Part shown: positions 16,175-26,716 of the stretch, piece after piece | Layout: every line of letters starts with the position of its first letter | Position numbering within the stretch: the first letter of the stretch is position 1 | From: Neptunomonas qingdaonensis | GTDB taxonomy: Bacteria > Pseudomonadota > Gammaproteobacteria > Pseudomonadales > Balneatricaceae | Reading direction: 5' to 3' | NCBI RefSeq assembly: GCF_900113275.1 | Contig: NZ_FOOU01000013.1 | Coordinates: 1-64,000 of the forward strand | Length of the DNA: 64,000 nucleotides | The notes under the pieces: model-generated | Databases searched by the model: none | What the model was told of the DNA's origin: nothing | Seen by the model: only the letters and a program-made list of their open reading frames with translations | Position numbers and translations under genes: made by a program

Positions 16175-16912
16175 GTGAAATCTATAGATTTTGAACCCGT
16201 CAGCCAACAAAGCCTCTCTCGCCAAATAGCAGACCAGATACGTCAGTCTATTATCGATGGGTCATTAGCGGCTGATGATCGTTTGCCAACCGAAGACGAG
16301 CTAGCAATACGCTTCAAGGTCTCACGCCCAACTATCCGCGAAGCACTAAAACGCTTAGCAGCGCAAAATCTTGTGCGCTCTAAACGCGGCCCAACCGGGG
16401 GAACCTTTGTTAACCGCCCCAGTATAAGTGACCTAAGCGACTCATTGGCAGGAGCAACGACTCTTTTAATGGGATTAAATGCTTTTTCACTGGAAGAGAT
16501 CACTCAAACACGTTTGGAACTTGAAAGTATTTGCTGCAGGCTAGCTGCGCAGAATCGTAGCGCCGAAGATCTGGACGCTATGCTTCTCGAACTCCGGACT
16601 CAAGCGGATCCCAGCATTTCTGCAGAAGAATTTTGCGCATCTGACGTCAATTTTCATCGTTTGATCGCTAATGCAACGGGCAACCGTATGCTAGGCTTTG
16701 TCATGCATACCGTCATTGAAGCTTTACAGCCTGTGGCTAACATGGTGGCACATCGTTATCGCCAGAAAGAAGTTATCCATAGCCAGCATGAGCGTTTATT
16801 CGCCGCTATCTCTTCACAAGATTGCGTACTAGCGACACAGATTCTTTCAGAACAAGTGCTTTATTTAAGCGAACAACATCACGCGGCCCAACAAAACAAA
16901 CAATCAAGTTAG
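16175..16912 (+). CDS. FadR/GntR-family transcriptional regulator (FCD domain)
   Basis: 245 aa. An N-terminal winged helix (about residues 8-75) contains the GntR signature (DQIRQSIIDGSLAADDRLP, then VSRPTIREALKRLAAQNLV). A C-terminal all-helical FCD ligand domain (about 95-235) has the conserved Asp/His metal-site pattern (FHRLIANATGNRML). Such regulators usually respond to small organic acids. It begins with GTG at 16175, since the overlapping ATG frame stops after five codons. No catabolic operon adjoins it, so the target is unknown; autoregulation from the gap before it is likely. Confidence 0.85.
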   Translation: MKSIDFEPVSQQSLSRQIADQIRQSIIDGSLAADDRLPTEDELAIRFKVSRPTIREALKRLAAQNLVRSKRGPTGGTFVNRPSISDLSDSLAGATTLLMGLNAFSLEEITQTRLELESICCRLAAQNRSAEDLDAMLLELRTQADPSISAEEFCASDVNFHRLIANATGNRMLGFVMHTVIEALQPVANMVAHRYRQKEVIHSQHERLFAAISSQDCVLATQILSEQVLYLSEQHHAAQQNKQSS

Positions 16913-16981
16913 GCTAAAATTAAAACTAAAAGCATGTTAAGTTGTCAGTTCCTTGACGAGGGTTAATAAGCTTTAGGGGCA

Positions 16982-17009
16982 CTGCTATTATTCTGTACTG
17001 TAATAGCAG
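16982..17009 (+). other. Hairpin downstream of the FadR-type regulator
   Basis: A 9-bp perfect inverted repeat (16982-16990 with 17001-17009) with a 10-nt loop lies 69 nt after the regulator's stop and 72 nt before yhcB. No T run follows. It could be a weak terminator or a protein-binding palindrome in front of yhcB. Confidence 0.4.
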
Positions 17010-17081
17010 ACTTCACTACAACAGCTTAGTGAAAATGGCCTCAAATAAAAAAATAACGTGAATATACAGTGAGGACTTACT

Positions 17082-17690
17082 GTGGAAGAGAGTAATATTT
17101 GGATTATTGGTATTGTCGCACTGCTTATTGGTGCACTGATTGGCTATCTACTTGGTCGTGCGGGTGGAAACTCAGGCGAAAAAGAACAATTGGAAGAAGC
17201 GAAACAAGAGCTGGAAGACTACAAAACCAAAGTGGCTAGCCATTTTGAAGAAACGGCTGATTTGGTAAATAAAATGACGGAATCTTACCGAGGTGTTTAT
17301 AAACACCTGGCAACCAGTGCTCAGGCGTTGTGTGATGCCGATACCGCACGTTCTATAGAGTCCAGCATGACGCCACAGTTAACCGTTCAGAAAGAAGTTA
17401 TAGTTGAGGAACCCGAAAACTCAACAACGGCAGATAAAGCAAAAGCAAACACTGACGAAGAAAAAATCACAAATGCTGAACCGCCACGTGATTATGCGCC
17501 AAAGAAACCCGACCAAAAAGGCACCCTTTCTGAATCCTATGGTTTGGATAAAGAAGCGATTAAGCAGTCTGAAGCGAAATCTGAAAAAACGTCTGACAAA
17601 CCAGAAACTGCAAAAAAACCGGAAACAAAACCTGAGAAACAAGAAACTGCAAAAAAATCTGATAAGGACGACGTTGCTGAAAAAGCATAA
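17082..17690 (+). CDS. yhcB: YhcB family (DUF1043) cell-division/envelope protein with long charged tail
   Basis: One N-terminal TM helix (residues 7-27, with glycine-rich GALIGYLLGRAGG) is followed by a coiled coil and the family motif VASHFEETADLVNKMTESYRGVYKHLATSAQ (about 50-80). In E. coli YhcB (ZapG) is linked to division and cell shape. This version is 202 aa against about 130 in E. coli; the extra C-terminal 110 residues are Lys/Glu/Pro-rich and probably disordered, with repeated KPETxKKPET-like units. It starts at GTG 17082 behind GTGAGG. Confidence 0.85.
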   Translation: MEESNIWIIGIVALLIGALIGYLLGRAGGNSGEKEQLEEAKQELEDYKTKVASHFEETADLVNKMTESYRGVYKHLATSAQALCDADTARSIESSMTPQLTVQKEVIVEEPENSTTADKAKANTDEEKITNAEPPRDYAPKKPDQKGTLSESYGLDKEAIKQSEAKSEKTSDKPETAKKPETKPEKQETAKKSDKDDVAEKA

Positions 17691-17718
17691 ATGCCCATCA
17701 GATCTTAATGCTTAAAAT

Positions 17719-17746
17719 ATCGGCCTCTCTATGAGGCCGATTGACT
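17719..17746 (+). terminator. Terminator-like hairpin after yhcB
   Basis: A 9-bp perfect stem (17719-17727 with 17733-17741) has a 5-nt loop, followed by a short T-containing stretch and preceded by AAAA. It lies between the convergent yhcB and nif3 genes, so it may serve both. Confidence 0.6.
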
Positions 17747-17798
17747 TTATATAAGAGCGCTAGACTTTATTGAACACAGAATTTGAGACAGACTGGCT

Positions 17799-18560
17799 TT
17801 ATACCGGATTATCAATTTCTACATAACAATGTTCGACACCAAAGTGTTGTTTCAAATGCTCTCCCAAAGCCTGCACACCATAGCGCTCTGTCGCATGATG
17901 GCCGGCAGCAAAATAGTCGATACCCGCTTCCCTTGCTACATGTACCGTTTGCTCAGAGATCTCACCCGAAATGTAGGCATCCACTCCCCGTTCTAATGCC
18001 TTTTCAATATAGCCCTGAGCGGCCCCCGTACACCATGCAATTTTTTTAATAGGCCGGTTGATCCCTTGTATATGCTGCACCGGACGGTTCAGCACCCGTG
18101 CCATGTCAGCAGAAAATTGATCTGCATTTTGTGCCTGTGTCAATTCACCAACCATACCGATAGCCTGTCCTAGCTCACCATCCAAACCGCTTACAACATT
18201 CCAGTGCATCTTTTTAGCGAGCTGTGCATTATTTCCCAGTTCAGCATGCGCATCTAATGGCAGGTGAAATGCCAGCAAGCTGATATCATTGCACAGCAAG
18301 GTGCTGAGGCGCTGTTTTTTTATTCCGACAACCCGCTCATTTTCACCTTTCCAAAAGTAGCCATGATGCACCAATATAAGATCCGCCTGCATAGCAACAG
18401 CAGCATCCAACAACGACTGTGATGCTGTCACTCCGGATACAATCTTGTTAACCTGCTGTCTTCCTTCGACCTGAAGCCCGTTAGGGCAGTAATCCCGAAA
18501 CAGACTGACGCTCAATAAATCTTCGCAATAACGCACTAACTCAGGCAATAAAACAGACAT
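17799..18560 (-). CDS. Nif3-like dinuclear metal-centre protein
   Basis: 253 aa of the Nif3/YbgI family (toroidal hexamers with a two-metal site; sometimes annotated GTP cyclohydrolase 1 type 2). Visible motifs: YCPNGLQVEG (residues 24-33), the metal-ligand LVHHGYFWKG near 63-72, HLPLDAH near 98-104, and the late DAYISGEISEQ and AAGHHATERYG blocks. It lies next to algW, as in Pseudomonas. Physiological reaction unknown. Confidence 0.9.
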   Translation of the reverse strand: MSVLLPELVRYCEDLLSVSLFRDYCPNGLQVEGRQQVNKIVSGVTASQSLLDAAVAMQADLILVHHGYFWKGENERVVGIKKQRLSTLLCNDISLLAFHLPLDAHAELGNNAQLAKKMHWNVVSGLDGELGQAIGMVGELTQAQNADQFSADMARVLNRPVQHIQGINRPIKKIAWCTGAAQGYIEKALERGVDAYISGEISEQTVHVAREAGIDYFAAGHHATERYGVQALGEHLKQHFGVEHCYVEIDNPV

Positions 18561-18652
18561 AAAATAAGATCCTCATTAGCAACCGCTTAACACTAAACGT
18601 ATAATTCTACGGTGTGGTTTTGTTTTCACCAGTGTTTGCGGGATTTATTTTA

Positions 18653-19801
18653 ATGCGAAGATTCAGCTTTCTCGGTTGGCCAACAGTAACAGGCGTACTT
18701 ATAGCCATTATCCTGTTACAGTTTTTCCCCCAACTGCTTTCACCGCCGGTAACGACCGTCGAGATACGAGAAACACCGTTACCCACCCATGTTTCAGTGG
18801 GATATGGCCCTGTTTCCTATTCAGAGGCCGTTGAAAAAGCGGCGCCTGCCGTCGTCAATATATATACACGCACCGTTGTTAAACAGCAGCAGTACTCCCT
18901 AAAAGAAGATCCACTTTTTAAGAAGTTTTATGACTTAGGAGATATGCCACAACGCGAGCGAATTCAATCGAGTCTCGGGTCTGGTGTCATTCTGAACTCG
19001 CAAGGTTATATTATTACGAATAACCATGTCATCGCTGGTGCCGATAGCATCATAATTGCGTTGAAAGATGGCCGCGAGGCACCCGCAGAGGTTATTGGAA
19101 CGGACCCGGAAACAGATCTGGCCATCCTTAAAACCTCGATGGAAAATCTACCCAGCGTCACTCTGTCTCCCTCAGATGCATTAAGTGTAGGGGATGTCGT
19201 CTTAGCCATCGGTAACCCTTTCGGCGTGGGCCAAACCGTTACCATGGGTATTGTCAGCGCCACAGGCCGCAACAGCCTGGGTCTGAATACCTATGAGGAT
19301 TTTTTACAGACAGATGCAGCCATTAATCCCGGTAATTCTGGAGGAGCGCTGGTAGACGCTCATGGCAATCTCATTGGTATCAACTCTGCCATTTTTTCTA
19401 AATCGGGTGGATCTCAAGGTATTGGTTTCGCTATCCCGTCCAACCTGGCAAAAAAAGTCATGACTGACCTAATCACCCAGGGGCGGGTAGTTCGCGGCTG
19501 GATGGGGATTGAAATCCAGGAACTGACGCCCAACTTAGCTGAATCATTTGGCCTGGAGGAGATGAATGGTTTAATCATCGCCGGAATTTATCGTGACGGC
19601 CCGGCGCATAGAGCGGGCCTTCAACCAGGTGATATTATGCTTTCCTTAAATAACAAACCCGTTGAAGGACGTCGCTCAATGATCAGCATCGCCGATTTCA
19701 GACCTGGTGAGCCATTAAGCGTTGAGTTTTTACGAGAAGGCAAGCACTTAAGCACAGAAGTAACCGTTGGAGAAAGGCCGCTGACACGCCCTAACTCCTA
19801 A
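18653..19801 (+). CDS. algW: DegS/AlgW-type periplasmic serine protease
   Basis: A membrane-anchored sensor protease that cleaves an anti-sigma factor (RseA/MucA type) when misfolded outer-membrane proteins bind its PDZ domain. TM anchor at residues 11-28; trypsin-like domain with catalytic His125 (NNHVI), Asp155 (PETDLAI) and Ser229 (PGNSGG); one C-terminal PDZ domain (about 275-375). One PDZ domain distinguishes it from DegP. ATG 18653 is preferred to the GTG at 18614 because the TM anchor then begins properly. Neighbourhood as in Pseudomonas, where AlgW controls AlgU. Confidence 0.9.
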   Translation: MRRFSFLGWPTVTGVLIAIILLQFFPQLLSPPVTTVEIRETPLPTHVSVGYGPVSYSEAVEKAAPAVVNIYTRTVVKQQQYSLKEDPLFKKFYDLGDMPQRERIQSSLGSGVILNSQGYIITNNHVIAGADSIIIALKDGREAPAEVIGTDPETDLAILKTSMENLPSVTLSPSDALSVGDVVLAIGNPFGVGQTVTMGIVSATGRNSLGLNTYEDFLQTDAAINPGNSGGALVDAHGNLIGINSAIFSKSGGSQGIGFAIPSNLAKKVMTDLITQGRVVRGWMGIEIQELTPNLAESFGLEEMNGLIIAGIYRDGPAHRAGLQPGDIMLSLNNKPVEGRRSMISIADFRPGEPLSVEFLREGKHLSTEVTVGERPLTRPNS

Positions 19802-19847
19802 GCAGGGAAAGCTAAATCCCACGCGCTCTCTTGAGTAAGAAGACAAG

Positions 19848-19875
19848 AAAAAGGCCTCAATTGAGGCCTTTTTTA
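19848..19875. terminator. Bidirectional terminator between algW and hisD
   Basis: A near-perfect palindrome of A5-GGCCTCAA / TTGAGGCC-T5 centred on 19860/19861 lies between two convergent genes. A and T runs on both sides allow it to stop transcription from either direction. Confidence 0.85.
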
Positions 19876-19932
19876 CATTATAAAACTATCTGCATTCTGC
19901 GAACTTTCGACGTTCTGACTCCATTCAGAGAA

Positions 19933-21240
19933 CTATTTTTTGATTCTGTATTCAGCAGAGCGGGCGTGAGCAGTCAAGCCCTCTCCTCTCGCCAGAATGG
20001 AAGCAACCCCACCAATGTCAGAGGCACCATCGGCAGAAAACATAATGAGCGAAGAGCGTTTCTGAAAATCATATACACCTAATGGCGATGAATATCTTGC
20101 CGTACCCGAGGTTGGCAATACATGATTAGGGCCTGCACAATAATCACCAAGCGCTTCTGCAGTATGACGCCCCATAAAGATGGCACCTGCATGCCGAACG
20201 CCAGGCAATAAGGCTTGCGGATCTTCTACAGATAACTCCAGGTGTTCGGGCGCGATGCGATTACCGATCTCAATCGCTTCATCCATATCCTGAACCAGAA
20301 TCAACGCAGCACGATTACGTAATGAAACTTCGATAATTTCTTTACGTTCCATCGTCGGTAATAGCTTTCGGATACTTGCTTCAACCTGATCAATAAAATC
20401 AACATCCGGTGTAATCAAAATCGCTTGGGCGTCTTCATCATGCTCGGCCTGTGAAAACAGATCCATGGCAACCCAGTCAGGATTGGTTTTTCCGTCACAG
20501 ACCACCAGGATTTCTGAAGGCCCGGCAATCATATCAATACCCACAGCACCAAAAACAGCGCGCTTTGCGGTGGCGACATAGATATTACCCGGCCCAACAA
20601 TCTTATCTACTTTAGGAATCGTTTCAGTACCGTAGGCCAGGGCCGCAACGGCCTGCGCACCACCGATAGTGAACACCCGATCGACACCAGCCAATGCGGC
20701 TGCAGCCAAAACCAGTTGGTTAAGCTCACCACGGGGTGTTGGCACAACCATAATAATTTCAGTAACACCGGCCACTTTGGCAGGAATCGCATTCATTAAC
20801 ACAGATGATGGATAAGCCGCTTTTCCGCCAGGCACATACAAGCCGACACGGTCTAACGGTGTAACTTTCTGGCCCAACATAGTGCCATCATCTTCCGTAT
20901 ACTGCCATGAGTCGCTTTTTTGCTTTTCATGATACTGACGAATACGCTGAGCGGCTTTTTCAAGCGCTGTACGCTGCGCCTGCGGCAATGTCGTTAAAGC
21001 GTCTGTAAGGCGATCAGGGCTTAATTCGAGCTCACTCATGCTGCTGACAGTGGTTAAATCAAAACGATTAGTATATGAAACAACCGCAGCATCACCCTGC
21101 TGCTTCACTTCCGATAAAATATCATCGACTATCTGATTAACCTTTGCGTCGGAAACACTTTCCCACGCCAGTAGATTTTCAAGCTGAGTGTCAAAATTTT
21201 CCTCGGTGCTACTCAAACGCGTGATAGAGAACTCACTCAT
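19933..21240 (-). CDS. hisD: Histidinol dehydrogenase
   Basis: Catalyses the last two oxidations of histidine synthesis (histidinol to histidine, NAD+, Zn2+). 435 aa, full length. Motifs include the long HisD signature in which [21 protein letters not shown] and [15 protein letters not shown] follow one another, and the catalytic [10 protein letters not shown] and [10 protein letters not shown] segments. It follows hisG after 3 nt and forms the end of the murA-hisG-hisD run. In Pseudomonas a hisC lies next to it; here the algW terminator comes directly after. Confidence 0.96.
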   Translation of the reverse strand: MSEFSITRLSSTEENFDTQLENLLAWESVSDAKVNQIVDDILSEVKQQGDAAVVSYTNRFDLTTVSSMSELELSPDRLTDALTTLPQAQRTALEKAAQRIRQYHEKQKSDSWQYTEDDGTMLGQKVTPLDRVGLYVPGGKAAYPSSVLMNAIPAKVAGVTEIIMVVPTPRGELNQLVLAAAALAGVDRVFTIGGAQAVAALAYGTETIPKVDKIVGPGNIYVATAKRAVFGAVGIDMIAGPSEILVVCDGKTNPDWVAMDLFSQAEHDEDAQAILITPDVDFIDQVEASIRKLLPTMERKEIIEVSLRNRAALILVQDMDEAIEIGNRIAPEHLELSVEDPQALLPGVRHAGAIFMGRHTAEALGDYCAGPNHVLPTSGTARYSSPLGVYDFQKRSSLIMFSADGASDIGGVASILARGEGLTAHARSAEYRIKK

Positions 21241-21243
21241 CGT

Positions 21244-21894
21244 CTACCCCTCCCGTCGCTGCACAACAGCAGCCGACATCATATCAATGATCGGCTGAAT
21301 CTGGCGGTGTTTCATCTTTAATGCTGGCTGACCAACAACCAGGCGTGAACTAATATTGGCGATAAAGTCCATAGGTTCAAGCCCATTGGCACGTAATGTA
21401 TTACCTGTATCGACGATATCCACGATACGATCGGCCAATCCCATAATAGGTGCCAACTCCATCGCGCCATAAAGTTTTACGATATCTACCTGACAGCCTT
21501 GCTGAGCGAAATACTGACGGGCAATATTGACAAATTTTGTGGCAATGCGCATACGCCCATCAACGGGATCAGCATCCGTCAAACCCGCCACCATAAGCTT
21601 ACATTTGGCAATCTCAAGATCCAAAGGCTCATAAAGCCCTTTTCCACCATGCTCCATCAACACATCTTTTCCGGCGATGCCCATATCTGCACCACCGTAC
21701 TCTACATAAGTGGGCACATCAGTCGCTCGAATGACCACAAGTTTGATGTTGTCATGGTTGGTGTCAAAAATCAGCTTACGGCTTTTGAAGATATTTTCTG
21801 CCGGAATAATATTCGCCGCTTCCAATAAGGGCAGCGTTTCTTCGAGGATACGACCTTTTGACAGCGCAATCGTAAGCTGTTGTTTTTTCATCAT
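21244..21894 (-). CDS. hisG: ATP phosphoribosyltransferase, short form
   Basis: First step of histidine synthesis: PRPP + ATP to phosphoribosyl-ATP. About 216 aa without the C-terminal ACT-like domain, so it is a short-form HisG (HisGS) that needs the HisZ regulatory subunit; hisZ is not in the window. Motifs: [15 protein letters not shown] at the N-terminus and the PRPP loop ([16 protein letters not shown]). The open frame begins at GTG 21903, but the paired ATGs at 21894/21891 are more likely starts. It follows murA with almost no gap. Confidence 0.93.
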   Translation of the reverse strand: MMKKQQLTIALSKGRILEETLPLLEAANIIPAENIFKSRKLIFDTNHDNIKLVVIRATDVPTYVEYGGADMGIAGKDVLMEHGGKGLYEPLDLEIAKCKLMVAGLTDADPVDGRMRIATKFVNIARQYFAQQGCQVDIVKLYGAMELAPIMGLADRIVDIVDTGNTLRANGLEPMDFIANISSRLVVGQPALKMKHRQIQPIIDMMSAAVVQRREG

Positions 21895-21903
21895 ACTTTT
21901 CAC

Positions 21904-23166
<1,263 letters not shown>

Positions 23167-23187
23167 TCAGAAAATTCCAACCGTTTA

Positions 23188-23430
23188 TTAGCTCTGCAGT
23201 TTTTTCCACTGTTCAGGCGTATAGGTTTTGATAGTGAGTGCGTGAATAGTGCCATCGGCAATATATTCATTCAGGCACTGATAGACTAACTGTTGTTTCT
23301 TGACGGGCATCAGACCCGCAAATTGTTCATCGATGACGGTAACTTCGAAGGAGCAGCCTTCACCACCAGTAATTACCTGCGAGCCTTGCAGCTGCGATTC
23401 AATAATATTTTTAACTTCTTCAGCGTTCAT
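23188..23430 (-). CDS. ibaG: BolA-family protein IbaG
   Basis: 80 aa, class II KH-like BolA fold. It is the IbaG (YrbA) type rather than BolA itself, judging by length and by its conserved place between mlaB and murA. The C-terminal motif (K-x-x-LVYQCLNEYIADGTIHALTIKTYTPEQW in part) includes the invariant His that binds iron-sulfur clusters with monothiol glutaredoxin. Likely role: Fe-S trafficking or acid-stress response. Confidence 0.9.
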   Translation of the reverse strand: MNAEEVKNIIESQLQGSQVITGGEGCSFEVTVIDEQFAGLMPVKKQQLVYQCLNEYIADGTIHALTIKTYTPEQWKKLQS

Positions 23431-23513
23431 GCAGCGCTCCTAAACGAGTTACGATTACAATATAGGGGCGCAATGATAACGAATTAGCGTCTAAAAGGCG
23501 AAATTAATACCTG

Positions 23514-23801
23514 TTAGTTAGCTTGGTTGGCATGCAGGATTGCCCTTAACCCAACCAGGTCAGCAATGGCTATCATCTCTTCCGGTAAGTTTATAAAGGT
23601 CAGCTGTTTACCCTGCTTTTTGGCCAACCTTAAAAAACATAAACATAAAGAAAGCGATGAGCTATCAACTCTATTTACACTGGCAAAATCGAGAACACAG
23701 TCACCGTCCCTGGTAGATAGTTCTGCTTCAATCTTTTCTCTGATGCTATCGATTTCAGGAATAATCAAATCTCCTGTTAAGCGGATCTGATTCATTTTCA
23801 T
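23514..23801 (-). CDS. mlaB: STAS-domain subunit of the Mla phospholipid transporter
   Basis: Cytoplasmic STAS-domain protein that binds MlaF and stabilises the MlaFEDB complex. About 95 aa, with an N-terminal strand IRLTGDLIIPEIDSI and the STAS helix motif VDSSSLSLCLCFLRLAKKQGKQL, whose Ser/Thr after Asp is conserved. The open frame runs to a GTG at 23822 just after mlaC; ATG 23801 or 23795 is a more natural start, and none has a strong ribosome site. Last gene of mlaFEDCB. Confidence 0.85.
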   Translation of the reverse strand: MKMNQIRLTGDLIIPEIDSIREKIEAELSTRDGDCVLDFASVNRVDSSSLSLCLCFLRLAKKQGKQLTFINLPEEMIAIADLVGLRAILHANQAN

Positions 23802-23825
23802 CTCATCGCTATTATCTTTCACGGG

Positions 23826-24455
23826 CTAACTCTGTACCGGCTTATCGTCAACTTTAGCTTCCCAGGAATCCACTACACGACCTACGTCATACTGTGTGCG
23901 CTGCATCATCTCTGCAAACTGATTCTGGAATGTAATTCTCAAATTAATGCCATCCAACATGACATTAACTAACTTCCAGTCCCCATTAGCTTTAACCATG
24001 TAATTGACCAGGGTGTAGCTTACACCCGCCTTTGACGTAACTTCCACCGAAACAATCTGTTTGTCATCTTCAGGGCTGACAGCGTTTGGTTCGACTAACT
24101 TATAAGCATCAATATCAAATTCAAGCAACGATTTAGCATACGTTTTAATCAACGTTTGCTTGAATACCACGGCAAATTTGGCACGTTGATCATCGCTTGC
24201 CTGGCGATAATATTTACCCATTACCCATTTCGATATGTATTCAAAATCCACATCCCGGTCAACTATCTTCTCGATATCCGTGCTCACAGCAGTGATGTCG
24301 ACCGGCTGCTGAGCCCGATGTGTATCGATGACAACAATCATATCTTCGATTGTCTGTCGAACCTCAACGCTCGCTTCCTGCCAGGTTGCGGCAGCCATAA
24401 AAGACTGCAGAAACAGACTTAATCCAAGAAAAACTGTAACAAAAAAACGCTGCAT
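23826..24455 (-). CDS. mlaC: Mla periplasmic phospholipid-binding protein
   Basis: 209 aa with a signal peptide (about residues 1-22). MlaC carries phospholipid between the outer-membrane MlaA-porin complex and inner-membrane MlaFEDB. Features of the Tgt2/MlaC family: YISKWVMGKYYRQAS near residues 77-91, FKQTLIKTYAKSLLEFD, and the late DGINLRITFQNQFAEMM motif. It is 14 nt after mlaD and 3 nt before the mlaB frame. Confidence 0.93.
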   Translation of the reverse strand: MQRFFVTVFLGLSLFLQSFMAAATWQEASVEVRQTIEDMIVVIDTHRAQQPVDITAVSTDIEKIVDRDVDFEYISKWVMGKYYRQASDDQRAKFAVVFKQTLIKTYAKSLLEFDIDAYKLVEPNAVSPEDDKQIVSVEVTSKAGVSYTLVNYMVKANGDWKLVNVMLDGINLRITFQNQFAEMMQRTQYDVGRVVDSWEAKVDDKPVQS

Positions 24456-24469
24456 CAGGAGAACCTCTT

Positions 24470-24928
24470 CTAGTTACTCACTTTATTAAAAAGAAACTTG
24501 CCAATCAGTTCTTCTAAGACCATAGCTGATTGAGTATCGTTTATAGTATCACCGTCTTTAAGGGAGGCTTCTTCAAAACCAACGGATATACCAATATATT
24601 GCTCCCCCAACAACCCCGCTGTCAGTATTTTAGCTGAGCTATCGGTAGACAGGTAATCTACATCTGAATATATTTTCATTGTCACTATCGCCACAAGGCG
24701 CTTCTTGTCGATTTGAATACTTTTCACTTCACCGATCTGCACACCTGAAAGCGTCACTTTTGCTCGCGATGTTAACCCGCCAATATTTTCAAAACGGGCC
24801 TGAACCGTATAGGTATTAGCTTTTGTGGCTAACTTTAAACCACTTACATTCAATGCCAGCCCCAATAATGCCAGAATACCCAGCACCATAAAGAAGCCAA
24901 CCATAATTTCAATCCATCGCATACGCAT
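24470..24928 (-). CDS. mlaD: MCE-domain subunit of the Mla transporter
   Basis: 152 aa: an N-terminal TM helix (about residues 7-28) and one MCE/MlaD domain (about 38-118) with GLTSRAKVTLSGVQIGEV and the conserved LLGEQYIGI segment. MlaD forms a periplasmic hexameric ring on the MlaFEB transporter that passes lipid to MlaC. Standard single-MCE length; starts 3 nt after mlaE. Confidence 0.94.
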   Translation of the reverse strand: MRMRWIEIMVGFFMVLGILALLGLALNVSGLKLATKANTYTVQARFENIGGLTSRAKVTLSGVQIGEVKSIQIDKKRLVAIVTMKIYSDVDYLSTDSSAKILTAGLLGEQYIGISVGFEEASLKDGDTINDTQSAMVLEELIGKFLFNKVSN

Positions 24929-24931
24929 TTT

Positions 24932-25714
24932 TTATAAATCTCCGAACATCAATGCGGTTAAAATAAAATCCAATGCCAACACAGCCAAAGACGAATAAAC
25001 AACCGTACGAGTGGTTGCCTGGCTAATGCCTTCTGACGTCGGCACGCAATCATATCCCTGAAAAACGGCTATCCAGGTCACTACCACCCCGAACACAAGC
25101 GCTTTAATAACACCATTAAGCACGTCTTCTGAAAAATCGACTGAGTTCTGCATATTCGACCAGAAAGAACCCTCAAAAATCCCCAGCCACTCAATACTCA
25201 CCAATGCGCCACCAAAAACGCCAACCATCGCGAATATGACGGCAAGGATAGGCATTGAGATAAAACCTGCCCACAACCTGGGGGCCAGAATACGCCGCAA
25301 TGGGTCAACGCCAATCATTTCAAGACTGGACAGCTGCTCCGTCGCTTTCATCAGGCCAATTTCAGCCGTTACCGCAGAGCCTGCCCGCCCAGCAAACAGC
25401 AAGGCAGTCACCACCGGCGCCAGCTCACGCACAAGACTTAATGCAACCATCTGGCCAACGGCTTGCTCTGATCCATAATCTACCAAAATAGTGTAGCCCT
25501 GCAGGCCTAACACCATGCCAATAAACAGCCCGGAGACAATAATAATAACCAGCGATAACACGCCGACAAAATAGATCTGCTTAAGCAATAATGGAAACAT
25601 CACCACGGGCTCAGGCTTGGCTACTAAGGATTGCCACAATACGCCTCCCGCACGCCCCGCGCCTGCCAGCCGATCAAGCCCCAAACGCCCCAATGAGGCA
25701 ATCTGATCAAGCAT
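24932..25714 (-). CDS. mlaE: Mla ABC transporter permease
   Basis: About 260 aa with five or six hydrophobic helices (MlaE/YrbE family). It contains the family EQxx-region motif in [30 protein letters not shown] (about residues 130-158), which contacts the ATPase. The longest frame runs into mlaF; the true start is ATG 25714, which overlaps the mlaF stop (25707) by 8 nt and gives the family N-terminus [14 protein letters not shown]. Overlap implies translational coupling. Confidence 0.93.
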   Translation of the reverse strand: MLDQIASLGRLGLDRLAGAGRAGGVLWQSLVAKPEPVVMFPLLLKQIYFVGVLSLVIIIVSGLFIGMVLGLQGYTILVDYGSEQAVGQMVALSLVRELAPVVTALLFAGRAGSAVTAEIGLMKATEQLSSLEMIGVDPLRRILAPRLWAGFISMPILAVIFAMVGVFGGALVSIEWLGIFEGSFWSNMQNSVDFSEDVLNGVIKALVFGVVVTWIAVFQGYDCVPTSEGISQATTRTVVYSSLAVLALDFILTALMFGDL

Positions 25715-26534
25715 TAGCACTCTCCTGTGAAAAAAGATCAGTGAGCATATCATCCGTCGAAAAATGGAAAGGAACAGGACCATCAGGCAACCCTCGCATA
25801 AACTGCTGCACCTGTTCTGTGTCATTATTCAACAATTCCTCAGGTGTCCCTGAAGCAATAACATGCCCATCTGCCAGAAGAAAAATATAGTCTGCAATAC
25901 TCAGGGTTTCCTGAATATCATGGGAAACAATAATACTGGTATGACCTAAGGCTTGATTAATCTGACGTATCAATTTGACCAGCACACCCTTGGCGATAGG
26001 GTCCTGCCCGGTAAAAGGCTCATCATACATAACAAGATCAGGATCCAGGGCTATCGCTCTGGCAAGGGCAACTCGCCTCGCCATACCTCCGGATAACTCA
26101 CTCGGCATTAATCCCCTGGCCCCGCGTAATCCAACAGCCTGCAGCTTCAGCAAGACAATATCGCGGATCATGTCTTCTGGCAGCTCTGTGTGTACTCTTA
26201 TAGGAAACGCGACATTCTCAAAGACGCTCATATCCGTGAATAAAGCGCCACTCTGAAACAGCATCCCCATTTTTTCACGCAACAGGAACAACCGCTGCCG
26301 AGATATCTGATGCACATTCAGCCCATCAACTTTAATAGAACCAGCGTCAGGTCGTAACTGACCACCGATTAACTTCAGCAGCGTAGTTTTACCTGTGCCT
26401 GAAGGCCCCATGATAGCGCTTATCTTGCCACGAGGAATTTGCATATCCACTGAGCGAAATATTTGCCGAGATCCACGACTAAAACTCAACCCCTCGATAT
26501 CGATAATCGACTCAGAACCTTTGTTCATCGACAT
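25707..26534 (-). CDS. mlaF: Mla ABC transporter ATPase
   Basis: 275 aa. Walker [11 protein letters not shown]-loop MLFQSGALF, signature [14 protein letters not shown] (the MlaF-type GGMARR variant), Walker [14 protein letters not shown] and H-loop SHD. It supplies energy for phospholipid transport that keeps the outer leaflet free of phospholipid. First gene of the mlaFEDCB-ibaG-murA-hisG-hisD run; the promoter should lie in 26535-26716, shared divergently with yrbG. Confidence 0.95.
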   Translation of the reverse strand: MSMNKGSESIIDIEGLSFSRGSRQIFRSVDMQIPRGKISAIMGPSGTGKTTLLKLIGGQLRPDAGSIKVDGLNVHQISRQRLFLLREKMGMLFQSGALFTDMSVFENVAFPIRVHTELPEDMIRDIVLLKLQAVGLRGARGLMPSELSGGMARRVALARAIALDPDLVMYDEPFTGQDPIAKGVLVKLIRQINQALGHTSIIVSHDIQETLSIADYIFLLADGHVIASGTPEELLNNDTEQVQQFMRGLPDGPVPFHFSTDDMLTDLFSQESANA

Positions 26535-26716
26535 ATAATTTAAAACCTGTTTCCTGCTAATGAGGAATTTTAGTGAATCGTTTTATACGTATTAAAATAC
26601 AGCGGCGCACTATACCATCCGCAGAACAAAACATGAACAGAACTTCCTTTTAACTTGCACCATTTTTTGGTTCTGATTTAATAGGTCGCTTTTAATCAAC
26701 GAGCACAATAAACACT

